Shown: in pieces, positions 48,850 through 59,968 of the stretch
Layout of the letters: each line of letters starts with the position of its first letter
How positions within the stretch are numbered: the first letter of the stretch is position 1
Source of the DNA: Nocardioides sp. B-3
GTDB taxonomy: Bacteria > Actinomycetota > Actinomycetes > Propionibacteriales > Nocardioidaceae
Assembly (NCBI RefSeq): GCF_024703895.1
Contig: NZ_CP087968.1
Span: 2,356,001 to 2,420,000 of the forward strand
DNA length: 64,000 nt
Direction: 5' to 3'
Position numbers and translations under genes: made by a program
Notes under the pieces: model-generated
Databases searched by the model: none
What the model saw: the letters and a program-made list of their open reading frames with translations, nothing else
What the model was told of the DNA's origin: nothing

Positions 48850-50043
48850 GACGGTGCTCCTTCCGAGGTGCTGTCATCCAACGAGGCCGCGATCTCGCGC
48901 CCGGCTCGGTCGAAGAGGAACCCGGTCGCCGGGAAGATCAGGCCGAGCACGAGGAACAGCCAGGCGCCCTCGACGATCGCGGCGAACACCGAGAACGCCC
49001 GGAAGGTCGTGAAGACGACCAGCCCGATCATCGCGATCACCGTGAGCACGGGGTTGTCGCGCAGCGTGCCGATCGCGACCAGAGCGACCGCGAGCCCGAC
49101 GAAGGCGACCACCCCGGTGGCAGCGTGCGCCCAGTCGGCGAGGTCCACGTCCGAGGTGTCGGTGCCGGTGTCCCACAGCACCATCAGTCCGGCGACGGCG
49201 AGCACACCGATCGCGACCAGCGGCTCGAGGCGGGCCCGGCCGCGGGCCACGGCCAACGCTGCGGCAGCGGCGAGCGCGGCGACCACGATCACGCCGACCA
49301 GCCAGCCGTTCCATTCGAAGTCCTCGGTGGTCGTGTAGGGCACGGCCGCGATGAAGAGGCCGACCATGCCGAGCAGGGCGCCCACCGAGCGCCACACCCG
49401 GCCGAACCGGGTCAGTCCACGGTCGTGGATCACGGCCGGGGAGATGGCCGCGACACCCGCCGTACCGAACGCGACGACCGCTCCCGCGACGCTGCCGTCA
49501 CTCCACAGCGGCTGCCAGACCCACCAGACGATGCCGGTGACGACGCCGACCACCAGCGACATCAGTGCGCGGAAGCCGTAGGCGTGGGCGAGGGTCCCGA
49601 GCGCCCAGCAGCCGACGAGGCCGGGGGCGAACGCAGGCACCTGCAAGGACTGCGCGGCCTCGGAAGATCACCGCTCCGAACGCCAGCGCTGCCATCAGCC
49701 GCAGCGATCCGCGTACGGCGCCCGCGGCCCGTGACAGCTCGGCGGCCGAGATGAGGGCCAGCCAGATGGCCGCGACGGCGAGGAAGCGGAGCAGCGGCGG
49801 CAACGCGTCGAGGTTGGCGGCCACCAGCCAGATCAGGCCGACGCCGACGAAGGCACCGCCGAGGAAGAGCAGGATCCGGCCGAGGGAGAAACGGCGGTGG
49901 TTGTCGCCGGCGTCGCGGTAGCGGGCGGCGATCGCATCGGCGGTGGGGGTGTCGACGATGCCGGCGGCCTGCCAGTCGGCGAGCTCGCGGCGCAGCCAGC
50001 TGTACTGCGCGCTGCTCAGCGGGCGATGTTCGAGGGTGTCCAT
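48846..50043 (-). CDS. DUF2157 multi-pass membrane protein
   Basis: Soluble N-terminus (SSAQYSWLRRELADWQAAGIV) followed by about ten hydrophobic helices (ILLFLGGAFVGVGLIWLVAA; LVGVIVVAALAAAAALAVA; GAWLFLVLGLIFPATGFLF). About 398 residues. ATG at 50043. Frame break near 49660. Forms an operon with the GDYXXLXY protein. Role unknown. Confidence 0.8.
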
Positions 50044-50167
50044 GGGCTCATCGTGGACCTGTCGGCGCCGATCCGGGTGAGTACGCGCCACCGGGTGGCG
50101 TGGCCCGTTCGGGCGGGAGTCATCTCGATGTGGCGCTTCGTTGGTCCTGCTCTGGTTGAACGACCTC

Positions 50168-51000
50168 ATGCGGACGAGGGACTTGGCGCGGTTGGGCATC
50201 GGGGCGGGCGCGTTCCGGTGCGATCGCCGGCGGTGCGGCGTACGGCATGAAGGAGGTGCTGACGCGGCAGGCCGCGATCGCGCGGGAGCCGGATCGGCGA
50301 CCCGCTCGGGCACGTCGCGCCGAGCGCGGACAAGGTCTGGAAGAAGCGGTACGGCGAGCCGATCGACCTCGTCGTGCTGGGCGACTCCATCGCCGCCGGT
50401 CTCGGTGCCGATCACCCCAAGCACACGCTCGGTGGCGGGCTGTCGCGTCGCGTCGCGAAGCGCACCGGGCGGGCGGTGCGGCTGCGGACGGCCGCGATCG
50501 TCGGCTCCGAGAGCAGCGTGCTCGCGTCGCAGATCGAAGGGTTGCCGGCGGCGTACAGGCCGGACGTCGCGGTGATCGTGGTCGGCGGCAACGACGTCAC
50601 CCACCGGATCCCGACGGCCGACTCGATCCGGCACCTCACGGACGCGATCGTCGCGCTGCAGGAGCTGGGCGCCGAGGTCGTCGTCGGCACCTGCCCAGAC
50701 CCGGGGGCGCTGCGACCGGTCCCGCAACCCCTGCGCGCACTGGGCTCGCGCGCCTCGCGCCAGCTTGCCGCGGCCCAGCGCGATGCGGCGCTGAGCCGGG
50801 GCGCGCGGGCGGTCTCGCTGGCGCACGTCGTCGGGCCGTTCTTCATCACCAACCCCGACGAGATGTTCAGCCTCGACCGGTTCCACCCGAGCACGCACGG
50901 CTACAAGCGCACGGCGAAGGCGATGCTGCCGTCGGTCCCGGCCGCGCTGGGGTACGCCGACGACCTGCCGTTCGGACACCACGCGCCCGCCGTCTTGTAG
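50168..51000 (+). CDS. SGNH/GDSL hydrolase
   Basis: Lipase/esterase fold. Hydrophobic N-terminus, block I DLVVLGDSIAAGLGADHP with the nucleophile Ser, block III VVGGNDVTH, block V RFHPSTHGYKRTA with the Asp-x-x-His-type motif. About 277 residues. ATG at 50168; frame breaks near 50217 and 50285. Possibly exported or membrane-anchored. Substrate unknown. Confidence 0.85.
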
Positions 51001-51003
51001 ATG

Positions 51004-52343
51004 TCAGGCGGCACGCAGCACCGGGAGGCCGATCTGCTCGGCCTTCTCCCAGTCGTCGGTGATCAGGACGACGTCGCGGCCCGCGCGCGCCAGCAGGCTC
51101 GCCGCGATCGCGGCCCGGAAGCCGCTCTTGCAGTGCACCCACACGGGACCGGGGGCCAGTCGCATGGCCGCGCCCTCGAGCTCGTGCAACGGGATGTGGA
51201 ACGACTCCGGCAGGTGAGCCTCGCGGTATTCCGAGTCGAGCCGCACGTCGAGCGTGACGCCCTGCGCGCTGCGGGAGTAGGTCGCCCAGTCGGCCACGCG
51301 GTAGTCGTGCGAGTCGAACCGAGTGCTGGCCGGGCCGAGCAGGTGCGTCGCGCGGACCTGCACGCCGACCCGGGCGAGGTCGTGGACCCCGGAGGCGAGG
51401 TCGTCGGCCGAGTCGCTGACGAGCACGATGTCGCCTCCCCACGGCGCCAGCCGGGCGGCGTACTGCGCGAAGAGGGGGCCGTCCTCGATGTTGATCGAGC
51501 CGGTCAGGTGGGCGCGCGCGAAGGCGGCGCGGTGGCGGAGGTCGATCACCCACGAGCCGCTCCGGATCGCCTCGTGCACGTCGTTCTCGGGGATCTCGGC
51601 CGCCGGGAACGGCGGCGCCGCGCTCGCGCCGGCGCGGTTGAGCCGCACGAGCTGGCGGTAGTGCGAAGGGACCGGACCGAACCCGGAGACGAGGTCGTCG
51701 ACGAACCGGTCGCGCGGTGTCCCGAAGACCGGGTGGTGGCTGCGCTCGTCGCCGACCGTGCCCTGCGCGAGCTGGGGGACGGTCGTGGGTGCGAACATGC
51801 CGCCGAAGCCGTGCGTGGGGTGCAGGCTGACGGACGCGTCGAGCGCGCCGAGGCGGCGAGCGCTCTCCCACTGGGCGCGACCCATCATCCGGCTCAGCAG
51901 CGGGTCGACGAGGTCGGTGCGCCCGACCGTGCCGTGCAGCAGGCTGCCGCCGCTGAACAGTGATCGCGCGCCGGTGCTCGGGTCGCTGACCGGGAAGGAC
52001 TGGTGGTGCAGCGTGTGCCCCGGCGTGGCGACCACCTGCACGTGCAGGCGACCGACGTCGCGGATGTCGCCGCCGTTGACCGGCACCCGGTCGAACTGCA
52101 CGCGCTCCTCCGCGGCGAGCCAGAGCTCGGCCCCGTGGCGTGCCGAGAGCGGCAGCGAGCCGGACAGGAAGTCGTGGTGCACGTGGGTGTCGGCGACGGC
52201 CACGATCTTGACGCCCGCGCGCTGGGCGGCGAGCTCGATCGGTCGGCAGTCCCGCGGGGGATCGATGACGAGCGCCGATGCGCCGTCGTGGACCAGTGCG
52301 CGCGGTTGCCCAGCTCGGGGATCTCGACGGCGATGACGTGCAT
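51004..52343 (-). CDS. MBL-fold hydrolase fused to two rhodanese domains
   Basis: Sulfur-transfer/persulfide-dioxygenase-like protein. N-terminal metallo-beta-lactamase domain (residues 1-240) with THVHHDFLSG, VVATPGHTLHHQSF and FSGGSLLHGTVGRTDL. The classical HxHxDH and GD ligands are DF and GG here, as in the HxHxD(Y/F) branch of these fusions. First rhodanese domain (about 260-350) lacks a catalytic Cys; second ends with CKSGFRAA, which has it. About 446 residues. Frame break near 52310. An AT-rich operator-like region precedes it. Confidence 0.85.
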
Positions 52344-52620
52344 GACACTCCTTGAATCAGCAAAGTCTAGTGAATTACTTCTATTAGATCAGATCGGACA
52401 AGGAATGGTTGTCACGACCTTCCGTCGAATCCCGCGGCGGTGAGTGAGCCACAAAGTCAGCGCGGGAGAATGTGGGTGGGTCACCGCTGGTGGGCGTGTC
52501 CCGACAGGCTCGCCGACCCGGCGGTGCCACAGCCACACAATGTGGTCGCGAAATGTGGGTCACGCACCGCTGAAGCGGGGGTGGGCGGGGCCGGGAGCGC
52601 GGCGGCCCTAGCCTCGACCC
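52344..52620. other. 277-bp intergenic region with AT-rich patch and repeats
   Basis: 52366-52388 is an imperfect AT-rich inverted repeat (TCTAGTGAA ... ending TTAGA) just upstream of the MBL-rhodanese gene and is its likely operator/promoter. AATGTGGGT-containing direct repeats lie at 52469-52489 and 52552-52572, both ending in CACCGCTG, with the palindrome CCACACAATGTGG (52533-52545) between them, ahead of lysE. I see no gene here. Confidence 0.6.
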
Positions 52621-53226
52621 GTGCTCACCACCCTCCTCGCCGGCATCGGCAGCGGCCTGTCGCTGATCGTCGCCATCGGCGCGCAGAACGCCTTCGTGCT
52701 GCGCCGGGGCATCCGCCGCGAGCACGTCGGCCCGGTCGCGCTGCTCTGCGCGCTCGCCGACGCCCTGCTGATCGGGGCGGGCGTGCTCGGCATCGGCACC
52801 CTCGTCGAGCGGGCGCCGGTCGTGCTCGACGTCGTCCGGTGGGGCGGAGTCGTCTTCCTGCTCTGCTATGCCGTGCTCGCGCTGCGCCGCGCCGTACACC
52901 CCGATGCGCTGCGGGCGGACGGGGCTGCAACGGGGGCATCTCTCAAGGCCGCGCTCACGACCGCTGCCGCACTGACCTTCCTCAACCCGCACGTCTATCT
53001 CGACACCGTCCTGCTGCTCGGCTCGATCGCCAACCAGCACGGCGGCGACGGCCGCTGGGTCTTCGCGACCGGTGCGGCCATCGGCAGCTTCACCCGGTTC
53101 TTCGGTCTCGGGTACGGCGCCCGCCGGCTCGCGCCACTGTTCGCGAAGCCGATGGCGTGGCGGGTGCTGGACGGACTCATCGCCGTGGTGATGACCCTGA
53201 TCGCGCTGAGCCCGGCCGTCGGCTGA
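52621..53226 (+). CDS. LysE/ArgO-family amino-acid exporter
   Basis: Exports basic amino acids or similar. It has 201 residues with about six helices; family motif AIGAQNAFVLRRGIRREHV at residues 18-36 and FLNPHVYLDTVLLLGSIA in the middle. SFTRFFGLGYGARRLAP has Arg where Trp is normal (CCCGG at 53093-53097 for expected CCTGG). GTG start, frame intact. No LysG-type regulator is adjacent. Confidence 0.88.
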   Translation: MLTTLLAGIGSGLSLIVAIGAQNAFVLRRGIRREHVGPVALLCALADALLIGAGVLGIGTLVERAPVVLDVVRWGGVVFLLCYAVLALRRAVHPDALRADGAATGASLKAALTTAAALTFLNPHVYLDTVLLLGSIANQHGGDGRWVFATGAAIGSFTRFFGLGYGARRLAPLFAKPMAWRVLDGLIAVVMTLIALSPAVG

Positions 53227-53245
53227 TCGCCCCTAGACTCGCCGT

Positions 53246-54491
53246 GTGACGCAGGACCTGACGCATCGGCTGACCCGGATGACCGGCCGCGACCCGCACG
53301 AGTCGCACCGCACCGCGACCCCGCTCGAGCTGCTCTACGACCTGACGTTCGTCATCGCCTTCGGGCTCGCGGCCGACGAGCTCGCGCACGCGCTGGCCGC
53401 GGACCACCCGGCCGTCGGACTGGGCGGGTTCGCCTTCGCCATGTTCGCCGTGACCCGGGCGTGGATCCAGTACACGTGGTTCGCCAGCGCCTACGACACC
53501 GACGACTGGGTCTGCCGGCTCATGGTGATGGTGCAGATGCTCGGCGTCGTGATCCCGGCCCTCGGGCTGCCCGCCATGTTCGCCTCCCTCGAGCACGGCG
53601 AGCACCTCGACAACCGGGTGATGGTGCTCGGCTACGTCGTGATGCGCGTGCCGATGGTGGCGATGTGGCTGCGCGCGGCGCGCGCCAGCGACACCGGCAG
53701 CCGGGCGCCCCACGTCTACGTCGTCACGATCGTGTGCTCCCAGCTGATCTGGTGCTGGATCGCGCTCGCCGACCTCAGCATCCGCGAGACGCTCCCGGTG
53801 ATGATCGTGCCGCTGCTCATCGAGCTGAGCGGCCCGGCCTTCGGAGAGCGTCTCGCGACCGAGCACCGCATCCCGTGGCATGCCCACCACCTTGCCGAGC
53901 GCTACGGCCTGCTCGTCATCATCGCGTTGGGCGAGGGCCTGCTCGGCACGGTCGCCGCGATCAGCGCCATCGTCGGACCGGACGGTCCGGGCTGGACGTG
54001 GGACGTCGCGGTGATCGGGTTCGCGGGGGTCGCGATGACCTTCGGCATGTGGTGGATCTACTTCGTGCTCCCCAACGGGGATCTGCTCCACCGGCATCGC
54101 GGTCGCGGGCTGGCCTCGGGGCTACACCCACTTCCCGATCATGGCCGCGCTCGTTGCGGTGGGTGCCGGCCTGCACGTCGCCGCCTACTACGTCCAGCAC
54201 CACAGCGAGCTCGGCATCTTCGAGACCGTGCTGACGGTGGCGATCCCGCTGTCGGCGTACGTCCCGGGCGTCTTCGTGCTCTACACGATCCTCACGTTCA
54301 GCTTCGATCCCTTCCACCTGCTGCTCCTCGTCGTCACCGCCGCGGTGCTGGTCGCGGGCGTGCTGATGGCGCGCGCCGGCGTCTCGCTCGAGTGGTGCCT
54401 GCTCGTGCTGTCGGCGACGCCGTGGGTGACGGTCGTCGGCTACGAGACCATCGGACACCGCCACAACGAGGCGGTCCCGGCCGGCGGTTAG
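53246..54491 (+). CDS. Low-temperature-requirement protein A (LtrA) family membrane protein
   Basis: Multi-pass membrane protein. ATPLELLYDLTFVIAFGLAADEL, WFASAYDTDDWVCRLMVMVQM, HLAERYGLLVIIALGEGLLGT and FGMWWIYFVLP are the family's conserved segments. About 415 residues, GTG start. Frame disturbed near 54095-54120. VTRAWIQYTWF probably read VTWAWIQYTWF (CCTGG to CCCGG). Function unknown; the name comes from a Listeria mutant. Confidence 0.87.
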
Positions 54492-54495
54492 GGTC

Positions 54496-55289
54496 ATGCA
54501 CGTGCCATTTCGTCGTGCTCCCGCTCCCGTGCCCGATCCCGGGGCGGAGCGCCGGCAGCGGCTGATGTCGCTCGACCTCACCGAGCTGGCCGTCGAGTTC
54601 GGCACCGACAAGTGGGGCGTCCACCGCTACACCCCGCACTACCAGCGGCACTGGAGCACCTGCGCCAGCAGAAGTTCGTGCTGCTCGAGATCGGCATCGG
54701 CGGCTACACGCGCAAGCGTCGCAGTGGTGCCTCGCTGAAGATGTGGCGCTGGTTCTTCCCGAAGGCCCGGATCGTCGGGCTCGACATCGAAGACAAGTCC
54801 TTCCTCGACGGCGGCCACATCCAGACCTACCTCGGCGACCAGACGGACCCCGAGATCCTGCGGCGGATCATCGATGAGGAGGGCGCGCCGCTCGTCGTGA
54901 TCGACGACGGCAGCCACATCCCCGAGCACGTGCGCGCGACCTTCGCGATCCTGTTCCCGCTCCTGCCAGACGGCGCGATCTACTGCATCGAGGACATCCA
55001 GACGTCCTACTGGCCGGCCCGGGGCGGCGCGGTCGACCCGAAGGCGAGCGGCACGTCGATGGACCTCGTCAAGGACCTCGTCGACGGGCTCAATCACGAA
55101 GAGCTCCTCGTCGAGGGCTACGAGTCGAGCTACACGGACCGGCACGTGAAGGCCGTGCACTGCTACCACAACCTCGTCGTCATCGAGAAGGGTGACAACG
55201 TCGAGGGCAGCAACCGCGACACCGCGGCGCACACCTTCCACGGCAGCAACGACGACCCTGCCCACGACGACGACGAGGGCACCCCATGA
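54496..55289 (+). CDS. Class I SAM-dependent methyltransferase
   Basis: LTELAVEFGTDKWGVHRYTP at the N-terminus, SAM motif VLLEIGIGGYTRKRRSG, ARIVGLDIEDKSFLDGGHI, VVIDDGSHIPEHVRATFAIL and YCIEDIQTSYWP. This pattern matches methyltransferases found in sugar and antibiotic clusters. About 264 residues. Frame break near 54652, where CCTGG lost a C. Overlaps the ATP-grasp gene by ATGA. Acceptor unknown. Confidence 0.83.
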
Positions 55290-56143
55290 CCGTCCTGCTG
55301 GCGACCTGCACCGACTGGCCCGATGGTGAGCCCGGCTTCGAGGCGCTGAACACGGCGTTGAAGGCTCGCGGCATCGACTTCGCGTGGGCCTCGTGGGACG
55401 ACGACTCCGTCGACTGGGCCGCCGCCTCGCTGGTCGCCGTCCGGGCGACGTGGGACTACGCCGTACGCGCCGAGGAGTTCCTCGCCCGGGCCCGATCGCT
55501 CGACCAGTCGCGCCTGCTCAACGGAGCCGACGTCTTCGAGTGGAACCACGACAAGCTCTACCTCACCGACCTCGGTCGGCTCCCGGTCGTGCCCACCCGG
55601 CTGGCGTCCGCGTCGGCGGAGTTCGGCGCGGCCATCACCGAGTTCGGCACCGCGGTCGTCAAGCCCCGCGTCAGTGCCGGTGGGGCGGGCCTGATCGTCG
55701 TGACCGACCCGCTCGACAGCCGGCTCGGCCAGACGCTGCGCAGCCACCCGACGTACCCGCCCGTCGGCGGCCCCCGGATCGCGCAGCCGCTCGTGGAGTC
55801 GATCCGCACCCGCGGCGAGGTGTCGGTCTTCGTGCTCGCCGGCCGGGTGATCTCGCAGGTCGACAAGCTGCCCGTGGGCGACGAGGTGCGCGTGCACGAG
55901 CAGTTCGGCGGCGGCTCGTCGGTCGCGACGATCGACCCGGCGATCGCCGCCGTCGCGCTCTCCGCCAACGACTGGCTGACCCAGCGGTTCGGGCGCGAGC
56001 TCGACTACGTCCGCGTCGACCTCTTGTCGTACGGCGACGCGTGGGTCGTCTCCGAGCTCGAGGCGATCGAGCCCGGGCTCTACCTCGACATCCTGCCCGC
56101 CAACGCCGAGCCCTTCGCCGACCTGATCGCCTCGCGGCTCTAG
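55286..56143 (+). CDS. ATP-grasp-domain protein (glutathione-synthetase-like)
   Basis: 285 residues, intact. N-terminal Rossmann-like domain (LATCTDWPDGEPGFEAL, VRATWDYAVR), ATP-grasp core with VVKPRVSAGGAGLIVV, GEVSVFVLAGRVISQVDKLP and the Mg-binding end YVRVDLLSYGDAWVVSELEAIEPGLYLD. Probably ligates an amine or amino acid to a carboxylate. Translationally coupled to the preceding methyltransferase, so both may act on one small molecule. Confidence 0.83.
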   Translation: MTVLLATCTDWPDGEPGFEALNTALKARGIDFAWASWDDDSVDWAAASLVAVRATWDYAVRAEEFLARARSLDQSRLLNGADVFEWNHDKLYLTDLGRLPVVPTRLASASAEFGAAITEFGTAVVKPRVSAGGAGLIVVTDPLDSRLGQTLRSHPTYPPVGGPRIAQPLVESIRTRGEVSVFVLAGRVISQVDKLPVGDEVRVHEQFGGGSSVATIDPAIAAVALSANDWLTQRFGRELDYVRVDLLSYGDAWVVSELEAIEPGLYLDILPANAEPFADLIASRL

Positions 56144-56195
56144 GTTCTTCGCGACACCCTCCAACCTTTCGGTGCACGATGGCGTTGAGGTGGTC

Positions 56196-56711
56196 ATGGA
56201 GCAACGGACGGGCGATCGCGAGTCGTTCACGGCGTGGGCGACGGTGTGCCGTCCGCGGCTGCTGCGGACCGCGATCTTCCTGTCCGGCGACCGCGGCCGG
56301 GCCGAGGACCTCGTCCGGGAGGCGCTGACCAAGGTCGCCCAACGCTGGCCGCGCCTGCGCGACGGCAACCCCGATGCCTACGCCCGCCAGATCCCGGTGC
56401 GCGACAACATCTCGTGGTGGCGCCGCAGCCGCCTCGAGGTCGTCTCCGACGTGGCCGATCCGGGTCGTACGGCGTCGGGTGACACCGGCGTCGAACGCCG
56501 TCTCCTGCTCCTCGATGCCCTGCGCCGACTCACCGAGCGGCAGCGGGCCGTGCTGGTGCTGCGCTACTTCGACGACCTCAGCGAGGCCGACATCGCGCAC
56601 GCCCCGGGTGTCTCGACCGGCACCGTCAAGAGCACCGCCCACTCGGCTCTGCGCCGGCTGCACGAGCTCGCGCCCGAGCTCAGCGAACTGCTCTCCCCGG
56701 AGATCTCATGA
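56196..56711 (+). CDS. ECF RNA polymerase sigma factor, SigE-family (Streptomyces SigE/M-like)
   Basis: 171 residues. Region 2: LLRTAIFLSGDRGRAEDLVREALTKV; region 4: LRRLTERQRAVLVLRYFDDLSEADIA and GVSTGTVKSTAHSALRRL. Three residues differ from near-invariant ones (DLVREA for DLVQEA, QIPVR for QILVR, HAPGVS for a Leu) and all lie at CCCGG/CCGGG where CCTGG/CCAGG is expected. Overlaps the next gene by ATGA. ATG at 56196. Confidence 0.88.
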   Translation: MEQRTGDRESFTAWATVCRPRLLRTAIFLSGDRGRAEDLVREALTKVAQRWPRLRDGNPDAYARQIPVRDNISWWRRSRLEVVSDVADPGRTASGDTGVERRLLLLDALRRLTERQRAVLVLRYFDDLSEADIAHAPGVSTGTVKSTAHSALRRLHELAPELSELLSPEIS

Positions 56712-57866
56712 CCGACACCCAGCTCCGCGACCTCTTCCACTCCGTTGCGCCTTCACTGGATGGTTCCGACCCCGCCGCCGTCGACCGCGCTTGGCGGGAC
56801 GGCACGCGCCGGCGCGTCGGTGTGCGCACCGCCGTGATCGGCTCCATCGCCGCGTGTGCCGCCGCCGTCACCGGGGTGGCGCTGGTCGGCGGGCCCGACG
56901 GTCGGGTCGCTCCGGACCCGTCGGTGGATTCGCCGACCTCGCCTCCCACTCCGCCGGTGACAGGGCCGCCGGTGGCCGAGCGGGTCGGGAAGTACGCCGG
57001 GGCGGACGTGTGGTGGGCGCCGTCGGCGACGGACGAGTCGTCCCTGCCACCCCTGTCCGTCGCGCAGCTGCCGCCAGTCATCGACCTCGACGCGGCAAAG
57101 GTGGAGTCGGTCGGCGAGCCCGTGGTGGCGCTGTTCTCCGGTCGTGGTGAGCAGGCGTTCGTGCTGACCGCCAGCCAGCGAGTGGTCGAGCTCGACATCT
57201 CCGGGCTGGACCGCGTGGCCGACGAGTCGGGCAACGTCAGGAGCCCGCTCTCGTCGTACAGCCTGTCCTCCGATGGCCTTCGCGCCTTCTTCACCCGGGA
57301 GAGCTCGCTCGAGGTGCTCGACCTCCTCACCGGGGAGTGGACAACGATCGACACGCCCGACTGGCTGGCCGAAGGTGCTCGATGGGTGATGCCCGACGAG
57401 ATCTGGGTGCCGGAGAGTCTCGGAGAGGACTCGAACGGGACCGTGCATCAGCTCTCGGGAGGGGACACGAGCTTCGCCGCAGTCGACTGGGTCCGCGGCT
57501 GGACCGGCCCCGACGACGAGCCGTGGGGGCCGGTGGTCTTCGGACGAGGCGGCACGGCCCGGGCGGCGTTCGCCGGTCTCGGCCTCGGTGAGCCCCACCC
57601 GCTTCGCGGCACCGGAGGTCATCTTCGTGGACCAGCGCGGCGAGCGAAGCGTGCTCGCCTTCGATCGCGACCCGGACGAGGAGGGCACTCGCGTCAAGGG
57701 CTGCTGCCTGCCCCGCGCCCGGGTCGACCAGGACACGCTCCTCTTCTCGTCCGTGAGCACTGAGGGGCAGCGGCTCCTCGCCCGGGAGGTCGGCACCGGG
57801 AACGTCCATCTCGTCAGCGACATCGTCGGACGCGGAGGCATCACCGCGCTGCGCGACCTCTCCTGA
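56708..57866 (+). CDS. Membrane protein coupled to the sigma factor, unknown function
   Basis: Cytoplasmic N-terminus (about 40 residues: TDTQLRDLFHSVAPSLDGSDP), one transmembrane helix (AVIGSIAACAAAVTGVALVGG), a Pro-rich linker and an extracytoplasmic domain of about 300 residues with WD/TolB-like strand patterns (LFSGRGEQAFVLTASQRVVELD). Frame break near 57595. Position and topology suit an anti-sigma or sensor partner, but no known anti-sigma motif is visible. The CIRCE element starts directly after its stop. Confidence 0.65.
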
Positions 57867-57868
57867 CG

Positions 57869-57895
57869 TTTGCACTCTCCGGGGTCGAGTGCTAA
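57869..57895 (+). promoter_or_regulatory. CIRCE element (HrcA operator) upstream of groEL
   Basis: GCACTC-N9-GAGTGC (57872-57877 and 57887-57892) extended on the right by TAA, matching the consensus TTAGCACTC-N9-GAGTGCTAA. It lies about 165 bases before the groEL ATG. Indicates heat-shock repression by HrcA. Confidence 0.92.
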
Positions 57896-57903
57896 ACATG
57901 AGG

Positions 57904-57930
57904 CTGGCAGTCTCATCATGAGAGTGCCAG
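57904..57930. promoter_or_regulatory. Second inverted repeat in the groEL leader
   Basis: CTGGCAGTCTC (57904-57914) and GAGAGTGCCAG (57920-57930), 10 of 11 positions paired with a 5-base loop. Part of it resembles a degenerate CIRCE half-site. It could be a second HrcA site or a leader hairpin. Confidence 0.55.
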
Positions 57931-57948
57931 CACGGCAGGTGACGCTGA

Positions 57949-59697
<1,749 letters not shown>

Positions 59698-59701
<4 letters not shown>

Positions 59702-59752
59702 TCGGCCAGCGAGACCGTTCGCGAAGCGAACGGACTCGCGTCGGCCGATCAG
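59698..59752. terminator. Long hairpin at the groEL stop codon
   Basis: Outer stem CTGATCGGCC (59698-59707) with GGCCGATCAG (59743-59752), perfect 10 bp and containing the groEL TGA; inner stem CCGTTCGC/GCGAACGG (59715-59722, 59726-59733) with a GAA loop. Likely the intrinsic terminator or a 3'-end stabiliser. Confidence 0.75.
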
Positions 59753-59811
59753 GTTGAGGAGCGAGCCGTACACCCGAGCGCAGCGAGGGAGTGCAGGACG
59801 CGTCTCGAACC
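59751..59811 (-). repeat. REP-like element, copy 4 (inverted)
   Basis: On the minus strand it reads GGTTCGAGACGCG, an internal CTCGCTGCGCTCG hairpin sequence, and CTCCTCAACCT. It shares its outer blocks with the elements at 29737, 30646 and 44284, but its internal part is longer. Confidence 0.65.
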
Positions 59812-59833
59812 GGTCGCCAAACGAAGCAACACC

Positions 59834-59867
59834 AGCAGGGCCCTCGTCCTCGGACGGGGGCCCTGCT
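59834..59867. terminator. Hairpin terminator
   Basis: AGCAGGGCCC (59834-59843) pairs perfectly with GGGCCCTGCT (59858-59867) around a 14-base loop, followed by CCATTCTGCT. It is the second hairpin behind groEL. Confidence 0.7.
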
Positions 59868-59883
59868 CCATTCTGCTCCGCCG

Positions 59884-59948
59884 GACGTCATACGTTGTTG
59901 GACGCATCGGTCCACGCTCGTATGACGTCCCGTCGCCCGTATGACGTC
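59884..59948. promoter_or_regulatory. Three copies of an 11-bp operator-like motif before the Rid gene
   Basis: GACGTCATACG at 59884-59894 and its exact reverse complement CGTATGACGTC at 59919-59929 and 59938-59948. The last copy ends 20 bases before the ATG. An inverted pair plus a tandem copy suggests a cooperative regulator site. Confidence 0.65.
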
Positions 59949-59968
59949 GACCGTGGAGACTGACGGGC

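Noticed and set aside
52384..53040. Minus-strand gene in front of lysE
   Set aside because: Low-complexity Arg/Asp/Glu-rich translation opposite a good lysE; no ribosome site or motif.
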